Shown: piece by piece, positions 27,234 through 39,639 of the stretch
How the letters are laid out: each line of letters opens with the position of its first letter
Position numbering within the stretch: the stretch's first letter is position 1
NCBI GenBank assembly: GCA_008360955.1
Contig: LUCM01005573.1
Span: 139,958-203,957 of the forward strand
Direction: 5' to 3'
Source: Fasciolopsis buskii
Lineage: Eukaryota > Platyhelminthes > Trematoda > Plagiorchiida > Fasciolidae
DNA length: 64,000 nucleotides
Notes under the pieces: model-generated
What the model saw: the letters and a program-made list of their open reading frames with translations, nothing else
What the model was told of the DNA's origin: nothing
Databases searched by the model: none
Made by a program: the position numbers and the translations under genes

Positions 27234-27689
27234 TTGTTGGGAAATGCGTTATGTACATGGGTAGTGAAGTACAAGCCAGAAGAAATTTCGGGATGTTCGA
27301 CTAGGAGAAAATTTGATCGTGAAAAGAGACGAAAAATTCTCTCAACGAAAAGCAAATACTTTAAATTGATTAGTCCGAGTGGAAATGTAGCACAGGATGC
27401 TTTTCGATTTGCCGAGAGAAATTATTCATCATATTGCATACATGTTGATCAGCGACAAAGAAAAAATATTCGCCTGGATATTCAGTTGACTTTCGCCAAT
27501 GTGATCCGCGATCTGTCTGCATCAGCAGAAGAATGTATAAAAGCACATCACCGATCAAAGCGTGCAGAAAAATATGTGGAAAATTTTAGAAGAATTTTAA
27601 ATGACGAATGGCAGACGCACGAATTACTAATTCAGATTGGCACAATAATATTTCCTGATGTAACAGTGTCCCAATTTAGAATCGAATGA
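27234..27689 (+). CDS. Open frame without ATG, unknown product
   Basis: A frame of about 151 codons runs to TGA at 27687 and has no in-frame methionine, so if real it is an internal or terminal exon. An acceptor-like CAAGCCAG ends near 27277. The translation is strongly charged and probably helical, for example AEECIKAHHRSKRAEKYVEN, followed by FRRILNDEWQTHELL. The last 20 residues (from IQIGTIIFPDVTV) are hydrophobic and beta-like. I recognise no family. It lies just upstream of, and opposite to, the CR1-like LINE and does not resemble LINE ORF1. No poly(A) hexamer is evident nearby beyond AATAAG at about 27700. The lack of stops over 450 bases and the even composition make chance less likely but not excluded. 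Confidence 0.33.
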   Translation: MLGNALCTWVVKYKPEEISGCSTRRKFDREKRRKILSTKSKYFKLISPSGNVAQDAFRFAERNYSSYCIHVDQRQRKNIRLDIQLTFANVIRDLSASAEECIKAHHRSKRAEKYVENFRRILNDEWQTHELLIQIGTIIFPDVTVSQFRIE

Positions 27690-27699
27690 GATTTCTATA

Positions 27700-29830
27700 A
27701 TAAGGGGTTTGGCCAATTGTTTTATTGTATCCCCTGATCAAATGATATGTCGTGTGTGAGCAAAAACACTACACAGTCTGATGTCTGTTACGAATCCAAG
27801 CAAATCGTCACTCCCGCTTCCTGAATTTCCCTCATTCCTCGGCCTTCTGGTAAAGTTCACCAAATCTAAATGCAATGTCGAACTATCCGGAGCTTAGAGA
27901 TAGGTCACGTGTGCGATACACACCCGAACCCCACCCTCCATCTCGCGCTCGCTTCTGTGCCCCTTTTGTTGTTTTTTTTACTTATCCACACACTTGGTTG
28001 TCAGTTTGCCGGTCGAAATCGTTTATTTACGAGAAAGTGGATCGTCACTCACACCAAAATTGGACCACATGGATAACTGGATAGAGAGCAAGCTTGTTTA
28101 TCGAAATTGTTTCCCATCGTTTTCGATCAAGACGAGGATATGACAAATTGTTTCTTTCATCGTCAAGAGAATAAAGCAATGTGGGCACATTTGCTTTGGA
28201 CTCCTGATTTGGTTTTTTTCTAAACTCGAGTCTTGGGAACAGTAATAGGAATCAGTAAAGAAGTGAAGTAGGCACATAGCGCGAACGCAGAAGACAACTC
28301 GGTTTCAGGTGTAAGTGTTCAACAAACTTACAAATCGGACAAGACTGTAACTTTTCAGATAAAGACAAAACGGAACACAATATGCAGCATTAAATCAGTC
28401 AGATTTCGTTTGGATTAATTCGTTAGAATTGCGGGAACTTTAGTGCTTCTTATCGAGCGAGTACTGCGAGAAAAAGTTTCTGTTTAGGAAAAGAATACCA
28501 TTGGTAGCAACCTTCAAGGTTGTCCCTGTTAACCACATTTCGTGGAAACCGTAAGTGACAATGTTGTGATTTGTCTGACAACTTGTGTGAATGGGGGTTT
28601 GACTGACAAGACCACGAAAGCTATAAGACGGATATAGTACAAATGTTGCAGCGAAAACATTTTCTTTGAATTCTTTTAGGAGAAATTCAGTGAAAGAAAG
28701 GGCATGATTTGAATTTATGCTTCACAAGACATGCGAGTGTCGCAGGTCACAAAGCTTATTGCCGGGACTCACCTACCTTGGTTCTGACAGCATCCTTTTT
28801 TAGTTCTTTTCAGTATGTTTTGCATCATGATATGACGGTGTACATTTCCAGGTCAAGGTCAGGGTGAAGGATTTTGCTTCTCTCTAAAGTACAAGGAAGC
28901 GACTCCCGGGTACCCCAGTATCAAGTAAGGTCACTTTCTGATGCCACAGAAAACATTCTGACAAGCAGACGAGGTGCAAAATATAGGTCTTCAAATGCTG
29001 TCCACTGTGTAAAAAACGAGCAAATTTGGCCAGCGCAAAGTTAGTTATTTTTCAAGTTAACATTATTATTGTTCGTCGACGACACCCTTAGTGTGACGTT
29101 ACTTTACTCGACAAACAGGCATGCAAAAATTAGGAATGTTTCCAACAGTCTACAAGTTAAGCGAACACTATTTGTGATTAAACGGGATAACATAATGACG
29201 TCAGACAACTTCGCGGAAGTTACCTGTGACAACCTTATGACTAGTTTTGACTGAAAAATACTCACTTCAAGTAGGTATGAGCTGTTAGTAAATTTCGCCA
29301 ATCAAACCACTGCGGAGCTGTTTCATGTCTCTTAGAATTCGCCGACAGTGTATGGTCCTCCTGACCAGACTGTGGCTCGAATCGATATGGATGGTTATGA
29401 CTCGAACATCACAAGGAAATCAGCTATGCTTGATTATGGGGAAAACATACGACGCTCAAGCATGACACGATCTAGCATCATTCCCTAATGGGTACTTATA
29501 AGGTAATGAGCGATGAATTTAGGCCGAAGACGTTGCAGAAGGATTAACGGTTTGGGTTTCTCCTCCGGAACTATTCAACTTCCTGTTATCCCCAGTTGCG
29601 ACGAGATGAACATGGATTGTTGCTGATTCCCCTAACATGAGTGAGTCAGTCACGCATTACACCTAAGTTTCAATGGAGAACTAATAGATGGACTAATCTG
29701 TGACTGAATGCACTCTGGGACTAATAGTAAATGGGGTACCTAAAAAGCAAGTTAATTTTAGGCTAGTGTGAGTCAATCCCTCACACTGCACAACGAACTA
29801 TCTCCTTCATACTTTTCTTATTACTTAATG
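27700..29830. other. No gene supported
   Basis: Frames at 27870-28084 (+) and 29069-29301 (both strands) are short and overlap one another. No transposon motif, RNA gene or tandem repeat was recognised. Confidence 0.5.
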
Positions 29831-29837
29831 TTTACTG

Positions 29838-29938
29838 CGCCAACGCTTCGACTACCGTGGGCAGTCAGTCTCAAGGCAAGTTTTACAATCAAACTGCATT
29901 TGATTGTAATGACTACCACGGTAGTCGAAACGTTGGCG
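29838..29938. repeat. Nested inverted repeat (foldback)
   Basis: Outer arms 29838-29860 and 29916-29938 are 23 bases each and pair with one mismatch. Inner arms 29883-29893 and 29899-29909 are 11 bases each and pair perfectly around the 5-base loop CTGCA. The sub-motif GACTACC...GGTAGTC occurs within the right arm as well. The whole 101-base unit can form a two-stage cruciform or an RNA hairpin. It could be a small MITE-like element or a miRNA-like hairpin; no target-site duplication was obvious. Confidence 0.75.
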
Positions 29939-30366
29939 TATTATATCTGCAAAACAACGCAGTGTTATTGACATTATATCATTCACAATAAAGGCCAATA
30001 CATGGCGCACCGATTTTTCGATACACTCATTGAGTCATAATCTTTACTGTGTTCCTCAAAAGCTAGTCCATATGCCATCCATAGAAAACTTGTCATCATG
30101 AGTAATCGGAAATCATAAATCCGAATCTCAGAAATGTCACTAAATGCGAAAAATCCTAGTTACTTGGGCCTGACTACAAATGACCGAAGATAGCACGGTT
30201 ACAGTTTTCAATTCAAGTGATCCTATTTCCACGGCCAGCTACAGTGCAATAGCTATATAGAGTCGACATTAATTGTACATAAAATTATTGATCCTCTTGA
30301 AGTTCTGGTCACTGAATTTAACGCTTAAGTGGCAAATGTTTCACAGCCGGCAGGGATGACATCATC

Positions 30367-30425
30367 ATTAGCGGTGGAAGGCTTGCTATTCGCAAAACAA
30401 ACTCAGCAGTTCGAACCTCAAGGGA
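30367..30425 (+). repeat. tRNA-like unit (possible SINE)
   Basis: An A-box-like stretch (TAGCGGTGGAAGGC, from about 30369) is followed at tRNA spacing by a B-box-like AGTTCGAACCT (30408-30418). The match is partial, so this is a decayed copy at best. Confidence 0.3.
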
Positions 30426-30607
30426 ATCTGAATAACATCTTTCGCAGTCTTCATTAGGCGGAACAGTGTTTTAGCTGCGTTCAGTTAACACCGGCATCAC
30501 CGTGATATCTCAATGAAACCAAATCAGAACGGTTCATTAACGAAGTCATTAGATACCAGGCACCAATTTATCTCCTTCATTCATTAGTTGGTTCTTCATC
30601 GATACAG

Positions 30608-31604
30608 TGTACAATTGTTCATCAATGATCCTCACTGATGCAAACGTAAGTAGATTTTGCGAACGGTTCTCGATGGAACACTAAATACTAGACGGGAATA
30701 GAGTGAGATCATAGCTGACTGCGTTGATCATTTTCTCTAGCGAAATACTCTGTCTTAATCAGTGGACCAACAAGCAGACTGGACGTTTTCTACTTCAGTA
30801 CAATCGTTTTGTTCAACTAACATTCAAAAAGATCGAATTTAACTACAAGTCCAAAGCACCACCTACGCTTCCTGTTCTCTTTGCCGCCAAAAACAAGTTG
30901 CAGGAACTAAGCTTATCTCAAAGGACATTGGTTTCCTGGAAAATAGTGGACTGTAACGACACTGGCGAAATAACGCGTAAGTAGTTAAAATGTTCGTTAT
31001 AGAGGGCATCATTTTCTGAGGCCCTTTTCGCAATGAAGACTTTTATGGAATGGATTGTGAAATACGCGTACATGCCGCATTGCACAACAGGCGCACACGT
31101 ACTATCCAATAAAATCAATGTTGCAGCCTAATGTGGTGCGTGTAGAGTAACAAGCCGTCTATCTGCCTGCGCACTGACGAATTTTTATCAAATAATTTGA
31201 TTCCAGCGCATTTTTAAACAACAGGTGTACCATTTTTGCCTGCTTATCAGTCACGTACTGTGTTTGTAACAAAAATATGGTGCATATGGTCGGGTTCCTC
31301 CCATAAAAGCCAAGTAACGATGATTCGAAATCATGTAAATATTTTCAAGTGTGCAAAGATGTCTCTAGGAGTAGGTAACGATCGGTTGGTACGGAGAATG
31401 ACACTGGGGTACAGGAACCAGTTGTATGCAAGTCTCATCCGAGAATACAGTTTCGTAAGCCACTTCTGGAAATTCTTCATAGACCGCAGCCATAGATCAA
31501 CATCTTTGAATAAAACTCTGAAATTCTCAAAACTTTCTATTGATTCTTACTACGGACTATGCACCAGTACCACTCGAACAACTAACCGTGCGTTCGTGTT
31601 TTAG
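30608..31604 (+). CDS. Candidate gene 3' end, two or three exons, unknown protein
   Basis: The central exon ends at 30976 with a near-perfect donor (ACGC, then GTAAGT) and begins either at 30741 (acceptor TTTTCTCTAG) or at 30763 (acceptor TCTTAATCAG). It encodes about 72-78 residues, including TGRFLLQYNRFVQLTFKKIE. It leaves phase 1, and an acceptor at 31224 (AAACAACAG) restores the same frame into a last exon, 31225-31604. That exon is open for 126 codons to TAG and includes YRNQLYASLIREYSFVSHFW. An upstream exon at 30608-30645 has a strong GTAAGT donor and joins the 30763 start in phase. So there are three exons with matching phases over 1 kb. No start codon exon or poly(A) signal was identified, and the products match no family I know. 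Both longer exons are basic and aromatic, without clear membrane segments. Confidence 0.42.
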
Positions 31605-31619
31605 CTGTAACACAATAAG

Positions 31620-34600
31620 GAGCTGACAAACAGCAAAATTGATGATCGCTAGCAGTTAGTGAATTCGATTTTGAACACCAAGGCTGCCAGTTCCAATCTC
31701 CCGCCCTACGTCCACAAACCATCTGCGAGCCCTCAGACCCGAAAACAATACGATTTTTATGAGGCATGTGAGGCAACTATTGATGCACAGGTTTTCACAG
31801 CTCACTTTCGTACATTCCGAGAGCCCTGCTTTATAACTAAATCCAGCCGGATGATAAATATCAAGTCTCAAAATCGACTTCACCCTCGTAAATAGCAAGC
31901 CTTGTTCAACGTTCGTGGAAAACGTGTCATTGATTATTGCGCGGAAAAAATAAACAAATTAACCGAAAAAGCTCAGGCAGTTTCAACTGATTCACCTGAT
32001 TGATTCAAGGTAGAACTGTTTGCCACTAGTCCCAAATGTGTATCCATGGTATATTCAGCTAAAACGTTCTACCGGAGCACGGTTAAATCGTTTCGGTCGT
32101 AGAGGTTTCATAGAATCTGACATAATCCCCGGGAAATAGACCAACACGGGACACAAGCTAGATTTCGAAAATCTTTAAACATCTAGCTGCATTGGATTGT
32201 CGGCTGTCGTCAATTATCTGTTCGAAAAAATAGCATAGTCGACAAAATTCAATTCACCCGCCCGTGTGTGTGTGTGTGTGGCGAACTTGTGATCAAAATG
32301 GATAAATAAATTTACTTTTTCAAGTTTCCGAAGAATCAACGAACTCGACTAGGTGGGTGATTAGAAATTCGTGTGCATCCTCGCGTCCCAAATTTGACGC
32401 TGACATCCGAGCTCGAACTAGTGGACAATGGCTTACCGAGCTGTTATTCTATCGAACACAGCTGGTGCATCTCTTCGAGTGGTGCGGAAGTTTGGAACAT
32501 GCAATACGAATTACATCCTTCATGGCTTGTAATTGAATCTATTTTTTGCCGTTTCACCATTGTAAAAGTTCCTGCATGTTTTAGGCCAATCTCCCTGAGG
32601 TGTGGCGAAAAAGGATAACTCCTGTTCTTTTTAGTGCAATGTTTGTGAGTCTTGCAAATTACAAAATCAAAAATATGTCTGTTTGTGTGATTGTCTATGA
32701 CACTTAAATGCTGGACAATGGAGAATGCAAATAAAATAGCATTTTCGATATGTTAAAAGTACACGTCAATTCAGTTAGTTCTGATGCAAACGAACGTCCT
32801 ACACTGGTTCATGAACATCGTTCAGATGCGTACTTGGGAAACCGCTAGCAGAATGCCATTCGCAAGACAAAATTCGTTAAACTTTCCGCAGTCAGATTCT
32901 GCGGCATGGTTAGCTTTATTCATTCAAAGTGATTACCTGTATTGGCATTAATAAACGGGAAATCGATCGACTGTATGCCCTGAAATAACATTTGAAATTT
33001 ACGCCATCCAATACCATGTTCCCCAAAACGCAATTACCCAGAGCGAAAATTCTATTCGTTTTTATGACGATACAAGAAGACAATTAAATGTCTGAAGATC
33101 CCATTTCATCCCCTCCAATAAATAATCGTCAAAGCAAAAAAACAATAAAAACCAAGAGCATGCCGTTATACAATGAATCAAGGAGCCGAAGTTCAAAGGT
33201 ACTGAAGGAACTTGAGTCACTTTTCGCACGCAGCAACCGCGCACTGTGACCTGGGATTGATTAAAGCTTTTATGTCAGATCAGCCATCGTTCAGTTTCTG
33301 TTTTGACCAGTGTTTCCAAGTGTTTCAGCGCAGGTATTGGTGCACGTTTCAGGTTTTCAGATGGCGCACAACGTGTTCCCAAATTACCCCTCGTCTCAAT
33401 TAGCCTTTGACGGGAAATCCCTGCTGTTGTTCACTATCTACTTAACAGCCAATTATACTCTCCTTACCAATCGTACCATTTGAGTTCCTGGTGTCTTCGT
33501 GCTTTGCATTTGCAGTCAAAACGCGGCGGACTTCTCGTGAAGAAAATGCAATGTTTCTCATTTTTTGAACTGCTTCAACTAGTAGGATGTATGCCATCGC
33601 GCTGGTTTCAGCTTGGGTGATTTTGCCGCGTTTCGGGCCGTTAGGTTTTCGTTATTGCCTATCAAATACGGATTTATTTGCGAACAGAACACTGAATTCA
33701 AGCAAGCTATGCTATGTTTTACTCTCTATCGAGATAGGTTGCTTAATCATCAGTATTCCAAATACTTCACCGGTTGAAAGTAACAGATTTATTAAAAACT
33801 AGAAAACCACCACTAGTTACTCGGGAAATAAATCTTTCATTGAAGATAACTCTTTTACTTGTTTTATTTTTCTTTTCTGTCATATGATGCGAAGCGTTCA
33901 CACTCCTTACTCAATGAGAATAACAAGATTATTCTTGGTTTTACAATGAATAACGGAAAAACAACCACAGATATTTAAATTTGACATAGAGTTACAAAAG
34001 AATAAAGTAATACATGTTTTTTCGGCAATAAAATGTGATACTGGTCTGCGGTATGAACCACTGGATTTGTTAAAAAAGTAAACTGAGGAGCGAAAACAAA
34101 TTTATTGTGTTCTTTTTATCACGTTCTCAATTCCCACCCATAAAATGCTACACTTCGGCAAACAAAAAAGTAGTGTTTCATTGATCATAACAAGATGATC
34201 ACATGGCATTCCGTTGTGCGAGGAAATTTGTTCCAAGCCACGTACTAATCCCCACAGATCCTTCACTTTAGAATGCACAAACCCGGTTAGCGGACCTCGG
34301 AAACAGTGCCGACACATATAATTTATCGCCGGTAGGAATAAATAATCATCCTCCTGGTTTGGTTTGCGTGCTACAAACTAGTCCGTTGACCGCTTACAGT
34401 AAACAAGAAAAAGACGGGTTGCCTATACCCCACAGAGTGCTGGATGGCCACCGCACATGGTGTGGATTGATGATTCCGGATTTGTCTCATTTAGAATCGT
34501 TAAATGCAAAATTTAAATCAGGCTGACTATGGCAAAAGAATAATTTGTGTCAAGAGACAATGCTTTTTACAGAATAGCGTTGTCGTGTTACACGAGCGAT

Positions 34601-34740
34601 GAATTCACCACGGGCGCACAGACAAACAAATTTGGTTAAGGATGGACTAAGGAAGAGGTGAGTAATACAATTTTTGGGATGCTTTTTACAAACTTACCTT
34701 ATCAGTCGGTCAATAGTTAAGACTCCACCGTCCTATGTAT
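31620..34740. other. No gene supported; one microsatellite
   Basis: Overlapping frames on both strands near 31656-31898 and a plus-strand frame at 32373-32618 have no motif I recognise. A short interval near 32325-32351 has both a good acceptor (ACTTTTTCAAG) and a good donor (CTAG, then GTGGGT), but it is only about 27 bases long. A (GT)n tract is listed separately. Confidence 0.45.
32264..32281. repeat. (GT)n microsatellite
   Basis: Nine uninterrupted GT dinucleotides after a C-rich start; simple sequence. Confidence 0.9.
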
Positions 34741-34744
34741 CCCT

Positions 34745-35090
34745 AGGTTGGGAAATCACTGCTGATACTGTACCATTTCCTTCATCAGTTCAGAATTATT
34801 TCAAAATTATTTGGAAATATCATTCAGCTGGCACACTAAAAATTTCGTTTCCATAGCTCTGAAACGCCATGCATTCTACATTTCAGCCTGTGTGCGTATG
34901 TCCAGTAAGATTGCCTGCTTATCTGTGCGTAGCACTACATTCCGCAAATAGAGGCACTCTTCCGGAGTCTGGTGAAACAGAGGCATATTCCCGTCCAATT
35001 TTCCATACCTTTTGCACACGTCCAACTTATGCTGACACAATTCCGAAGTAACTGGAGAAATGGCACAGTTGCAGATAGTAAACAGATGCC
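34745..35090 (-). repeat. Unidentified dispersed repeat, copy A
   Basis: This stretch aligns by eye with 52455-52800 over about 340 bases, with many substitutions and few gaps. The minus-strand translations also align in one frame, each with broken positions. Shared residues include SPV.SE.CQH...D.C near the start and W..F......K.L..QL near the end. Copy A reads SPVTSELCQHKLDVCKRYGK and later TKFLVCQLNDISK. Preserved amino acid pattern in a single frame suggests both descend from a protein-coding source, either an unknown retroelement ORF or a repeated host gene. I recognise no family. Confidence 0.6.
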
Positions 35091-35099
35091 CAGGTGGTT

Positions 35100-38000
35100 A
35101 AAAAACTTCTGGGCATGTACACGGTAATGCTGCGTTTTCGGGCAACATTTTTATAATTGTTTCTATGTAGCAGACTTTCAGGAGTAAATTTCCTCGTTCC
35201 GTATGAAATGTCTGTCCGCTTTCTGGATTAGGTAGAGAGGATTTCGGAATTCACTTCGAAAAATCGTATGCATATATGCATATATGTGTACTCTTAGTGG
35301 ATCTAATTTGAAACCAGAACAGTGAATAGGTTCGTAGTCCAACTTCGAATGTTCTTTGTTTGGCCCGGTATAACCACTACAATCCTACATGAAGCCAGTT
35401 AAAAGGGATGTAACTTACTGTCTAAGTTCTTACTTGGTATTCTCGATGGGCTTCCGCAGTTGCGAAACTGATTTCGTTTTCGCGGCGGTCTTTTTTTCTA
35501 CCACCTAACTAGTATTGATTACACATGTATATACATGTATATATTGTTTATCGTTCCAAGGCTTAAAATATATATTTGAGATATTTATTAATATCAGCAA
35601 ATGCCGTGAACTTGCGTCTAACTCCCTTTCAGTGAATTCTGTTATATTTTGTATTGTATCGGCAAGGGAAGTTCCACAAATCGTAGCTGCCTGAGCACTC
35701 CTTAAACAGTGTTTTATCTCTTTATTCAAGCTCTTTTTCTTCGATGCAATTCATTTTAACACCTGGTGTTTTTCCTTCGGTATTCTGTTCGATTGAAACG
35801 TGAAATTCTTACAATGTGCTTCAAACGTTTAATTAGAAACACAAAGAGTTAAGGATAATAATCAAATGAAAACATATGGTCAATTCCGAACTGATAGTTT
35901 AGCTGATATTTTAAAAAGTAATCATTAATTTATCAGAAACTTCGACCTTTTAGAGCCAAATTAGTCCCCATTTTAAGCTTCTTATCTTCCCAAATAAATA
36001 AATATAAAGGATTTTTACTCGTATGGAGAAGAACTAATTGGTCGAAATGTTTGTTTCTGTTCAGAACACAACAGGATTATCCAACATTGTATAGTTCTGA
36101 TTTCGCCTGAACCGTGTTTCCTACTCGGCTATGATTGCTTGCCGAGTTGCCAGCATTAATGCAGTGCCTCGTGCAATCAAAATATTCGGCACACCATCGA
36201 ACAGCAACCGCCGTTCTAATAGCGCAATTTAAGTCTACATTTTTCAGTCTAGACAAATTTATCGGAGTTTTAATTTGTTTAAAGGAAAATAATAATCACT
36301 GTTGAAACACAGCTGACAGAACTCACTTTTTGCCAAGTGTACATTTTATCTGGAACGAGTTACAGTTGTTCTCAGATGGAGATGTGAAATCAAACTAAAA
36401 TCGCTGGAGTTCCAGTGAGCAAAATAAAAGGAGATGTATGGGACTGAAGCTAGTACGGTTTCTGCTCATTTTCAGAAGAAACTAATTAGTGACTCGTGTT
36501 TCGATAGCAAACGATATTGGCAGCCCATGCCAAGAACAAATCGCTTCCTGTAGTTCAGCGGAGAAACTGGAATGTGCTGACAATCTAACTGTGATTAGAG
36601 CAGTAAAAAATGTTTTGATAAAAAAGTGATTTTCTGTGTTAGAAACGTCTGTTTATCGGCTATACTATTCATTATCCTCTTTCTTAAATGACTGCACTTT
36701 TCGCTTACTTTTTCCAGTTGCATTTAATTTGTCACTTATTATTGTGGTAGCCGCTTCAATAAGGATCATTCGCAAATACAATGTGTAAAACGTTTGGTTT
36801 AGTTAGTAGTCTCGTTACCTGAAAGTAACCTTTTTCCATAAAGTGCAAATTGAAGTTGTTCGTCTGCTGTTGTCTTCCTGACGTAGACTCCGTCAAGTGT
36901 CCTCCATGCACACTGATCTCTTGATAAGAACTGATTTTTTAAATCAAATTTCCAAATTTCCAATTGCGTTGTTTCCGTTTTAAAATTTTACAAATCCATT
37001 GAAGGCAACCGGCGATCGATAAAATACGTCGTGGGAAATCTTGCAAACCCACTTCAACTGTCAGTGATAGCGGCACATAACTTTTTGCAGCACTTTGGAA
37101 TCTCTCAAGGCAACTAAAACATAAGAATGAGAGAATAGTTCAACACAATGAGGTTATTCGCAACGCGGTTTGTCAGCTCTAATGCCGACTTGATGGAGGG
37201 ACAGTTTATTCAGTAGTGGCTAATTTACCCAGCTATTGTAATAAAAAGCAATCTTTTCATTTTGTACGGTTGCTTCTATAATAGCGTTTGGGGAAGACAA
37301 CGGAGTTTAGCCACCACAAGCTATTGTTACAAAGACTGGGGCGTGAAATCGCCTCCAATTATCCTCTCCTGGGTTCGTTGGTCGTCTTTTTAAGCCTATC
37401 GAAAAAAACATTTCTACTCTGCAAATATCAAGGAAATGACCCAGAGTTATGCAAAAAAATGGTGCACGCTTGAAACAGTCTTATGATGTCAGCAATATGA
37501 TGTCGTACTCAGTCGTAAAATATTTCCTTAGCACGTTTTAGTTACAAGAAACAGTTCCATGCATTCCATATAAATTGACCGAGAACCGGAACGTTTTATG
37601 CAACCGCCTTCTATATACATGTATATATATATATATATACTCATTGTTCTTTTTACTCGAAGATCGCTGTCATCGTTAATGTGCGGCAGTCTTGGTTACA
37701 GAAGTCTGGTGTTTGAGAATCCCTCCCTGTGTCAGTGTTCCTCAAGCAAACACCGCTTGTCAGATGACTAGGCATTACCTCAAATTCTAGTATGCTTTTA
37801 TTGGCAAATGTGTCCGCCAAAATCCTTAAGTCAGCTGACAAAACTGCGCAGTTCATTTCACGAGTTATGGGGTCAACTTTCGTTGTTTGCAATGTACAGT
37901 TTTAAACCTAGTATTCCGATCTGTAAACCGTTAGAGACTTTGTCAAACGTTACAGAATTTAGCAAGTTTCATACTCCGTGATTTGCAACCGCTCTTGTTG

Positions 38001-39540
38001 CGTGATTATTCACTGGTTGGGATGAAAATGGTATATAGGCTAACAAGTATATTTCGTATGGCTCTTTCACTTTTAATCAAAACTGACTGACCTTTATTGA
38101 TATAGTGATCTGACAGAAACAAGACATCCTATCTGGTTCTTCTTAGTTGTTATGCCAGAAGCAAATGAGCACAATGACAGCACAAGGCTAGCAAAATTAC
38201 ATATTGACTTATCCGTGAAGACAGCGTGTATCTACAGCCTTAAGCCGCCTGATGTTGAATTTAAGATCAGAGAATAAACAAGTAGAACGTTCACTGATAA
38301 TCTACCTTCCTAGGCTCCGTGACTCGTTAAATTCCACTAGGGATGTGTCAAAGATCCCAGCCGTCAAAGGAAAACTATCTAATTTCAAATCTCCAAAGGG
38401 CATAAGTGGTGACACGAACCTCTAACTTTTTGTCTGTTTTTCAGTTGCGCTTCACATTTCTTTTAGAATTTAATATCACTGGAAACAGATGAATTACACT
38501 GCCAGTATTTCCACGTCAACAGTTGATTGAAAGAAATATGCGTATTATATTATGAAGCAACACACATTCGACACACTTTCATACGATAGATTTTTGCCAT
38601 CTTTTGTCATGTAAGCAAGTGACTAACCAACATAGGGTGCACTCATCTACCCATTGTTTGCTTTAAACCGAAAGCCCTGAGTGTGCCCAGGTTTAAACTC
38701 CCCAGGCTGATGCGAGCAACATTTACTTGACAAATGCTGACAATTTCGATTTGGTCTGGCAGAAACCAAGCTTACAAGGTCACAAGTCGCTTGTTGTTTC
38801 CAGATGGAGCTTTGAGAATATCAGAGGCAATGGTAGAATGACACCGCACCTAAATGCGGCAGTTCTCCTAAATACACATTAAGCGTTTAAACAAATAAAC
38901 CGAAATGGTTTTTTTCGTTTGCTCGTTCGTGAAATGGTTTTGCAAGGTGCATATTGCAATCACCGTAATTACTTGCCTAAATAAGAACAATGAAACAATA
39001 CGAATTCCTCAAGACAAATTTTAAACGACTGTTATGAATCGAGTTACTGCACCATCCAAAATGAAGCCGATTTCAATTGTCGCGGCGCTATTACCGCAGA
39101 TAATCAAAAACACAATAGTCAGACCTTAATAATAATAATATCCTTTCCGGCCTTTATACTCTTAAGTTGGACAATGAATTACGTAGGAAACTAGATTACA
39201 GCAAATGTTAGGAACAGGCGAGATTCCCGGAGTGAACCACTAGCGATTCAAGCCTTAGGAAACGACCCGAGCCCGGTTTATGACGAAGCCTAACAGCGGA
39301 CCGATGTCACAACAGAAAACTGTCATAAGTTCAGAGAAATAAGTCCCTACACGGGCTTAAGTAATAAAAAATGGAAGAATGTATTTCAAATAGCTTTAAA
39401 CAAATAGCGAAAGATCCGGTGCTGACCGATCGTTAGGCTTCTTCCCTGAGTGGGAATTTAAGGAATGGTTATTTGCACTGCCCGGATTCCCGTCGTCAGT
39501 GTTCAGTGCACGTGCGCAGAGCATTTTCTTTTTTTCTCCT
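35100..39540. other. No gene supported; AT palindromes and microsatellites
   Basis: This stretch contains a perfect 16-base palindrome at 35523-35538, a related palindrome running into (TA)n at 37612-37641, a TGCATATATGCATATATG run near 35270-35287, and (TAA)n at about 39127-39141. A minus-strand frame at 37653-37892 and a plus-strand frame at 37288-37473 have no recognisable features. Confidence 0.5.
37612..37641. repeat. (TA)n tract with palindromic head
   Basis: A perfect palindrome centred on ACATGT is followed by a pure (TA)n run. The same TATACATGTATA core occurs at about 35530-35541. Confidence 0.8.
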
Positions 39541-39549
39541 ATTCTCCAG

Positions 39550-39634
39550 CAAGTCACTGAAGCCCTTCCGATCGTTCGGCAAGTTAGCCCAAGGTCAACT
39601 TCTTCTGGTACCTATTTCTGCCAAAAATGTAATG
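39550..39634 (+). CDS. Weak candidate internal exon
   Basis: A long pyrimidine tract (CTTTTTTTCTCCTATTCTCCAG) gives one of the best 3' splice sites in the window, ending at 39549. It is followed by 28 open codons ending in SSGTYFCQKCN before a donor-like G, then GTAAAA, at 39635. The CxxC pair could belong to a small zinc-binding motif, but with one pair only this is not evidence. No partner exons were found. Phase is 0 in and 1 out. Unknown product. Confidence 0.22.
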
Positions 39635-39639
39635 GTAAA

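Noticed and set aside
35266..35287. TGCATATATGCATATATG run as a regulatory site
   Set aside because: Low-complexity alternating sequence; no gene start nearby to regulate.
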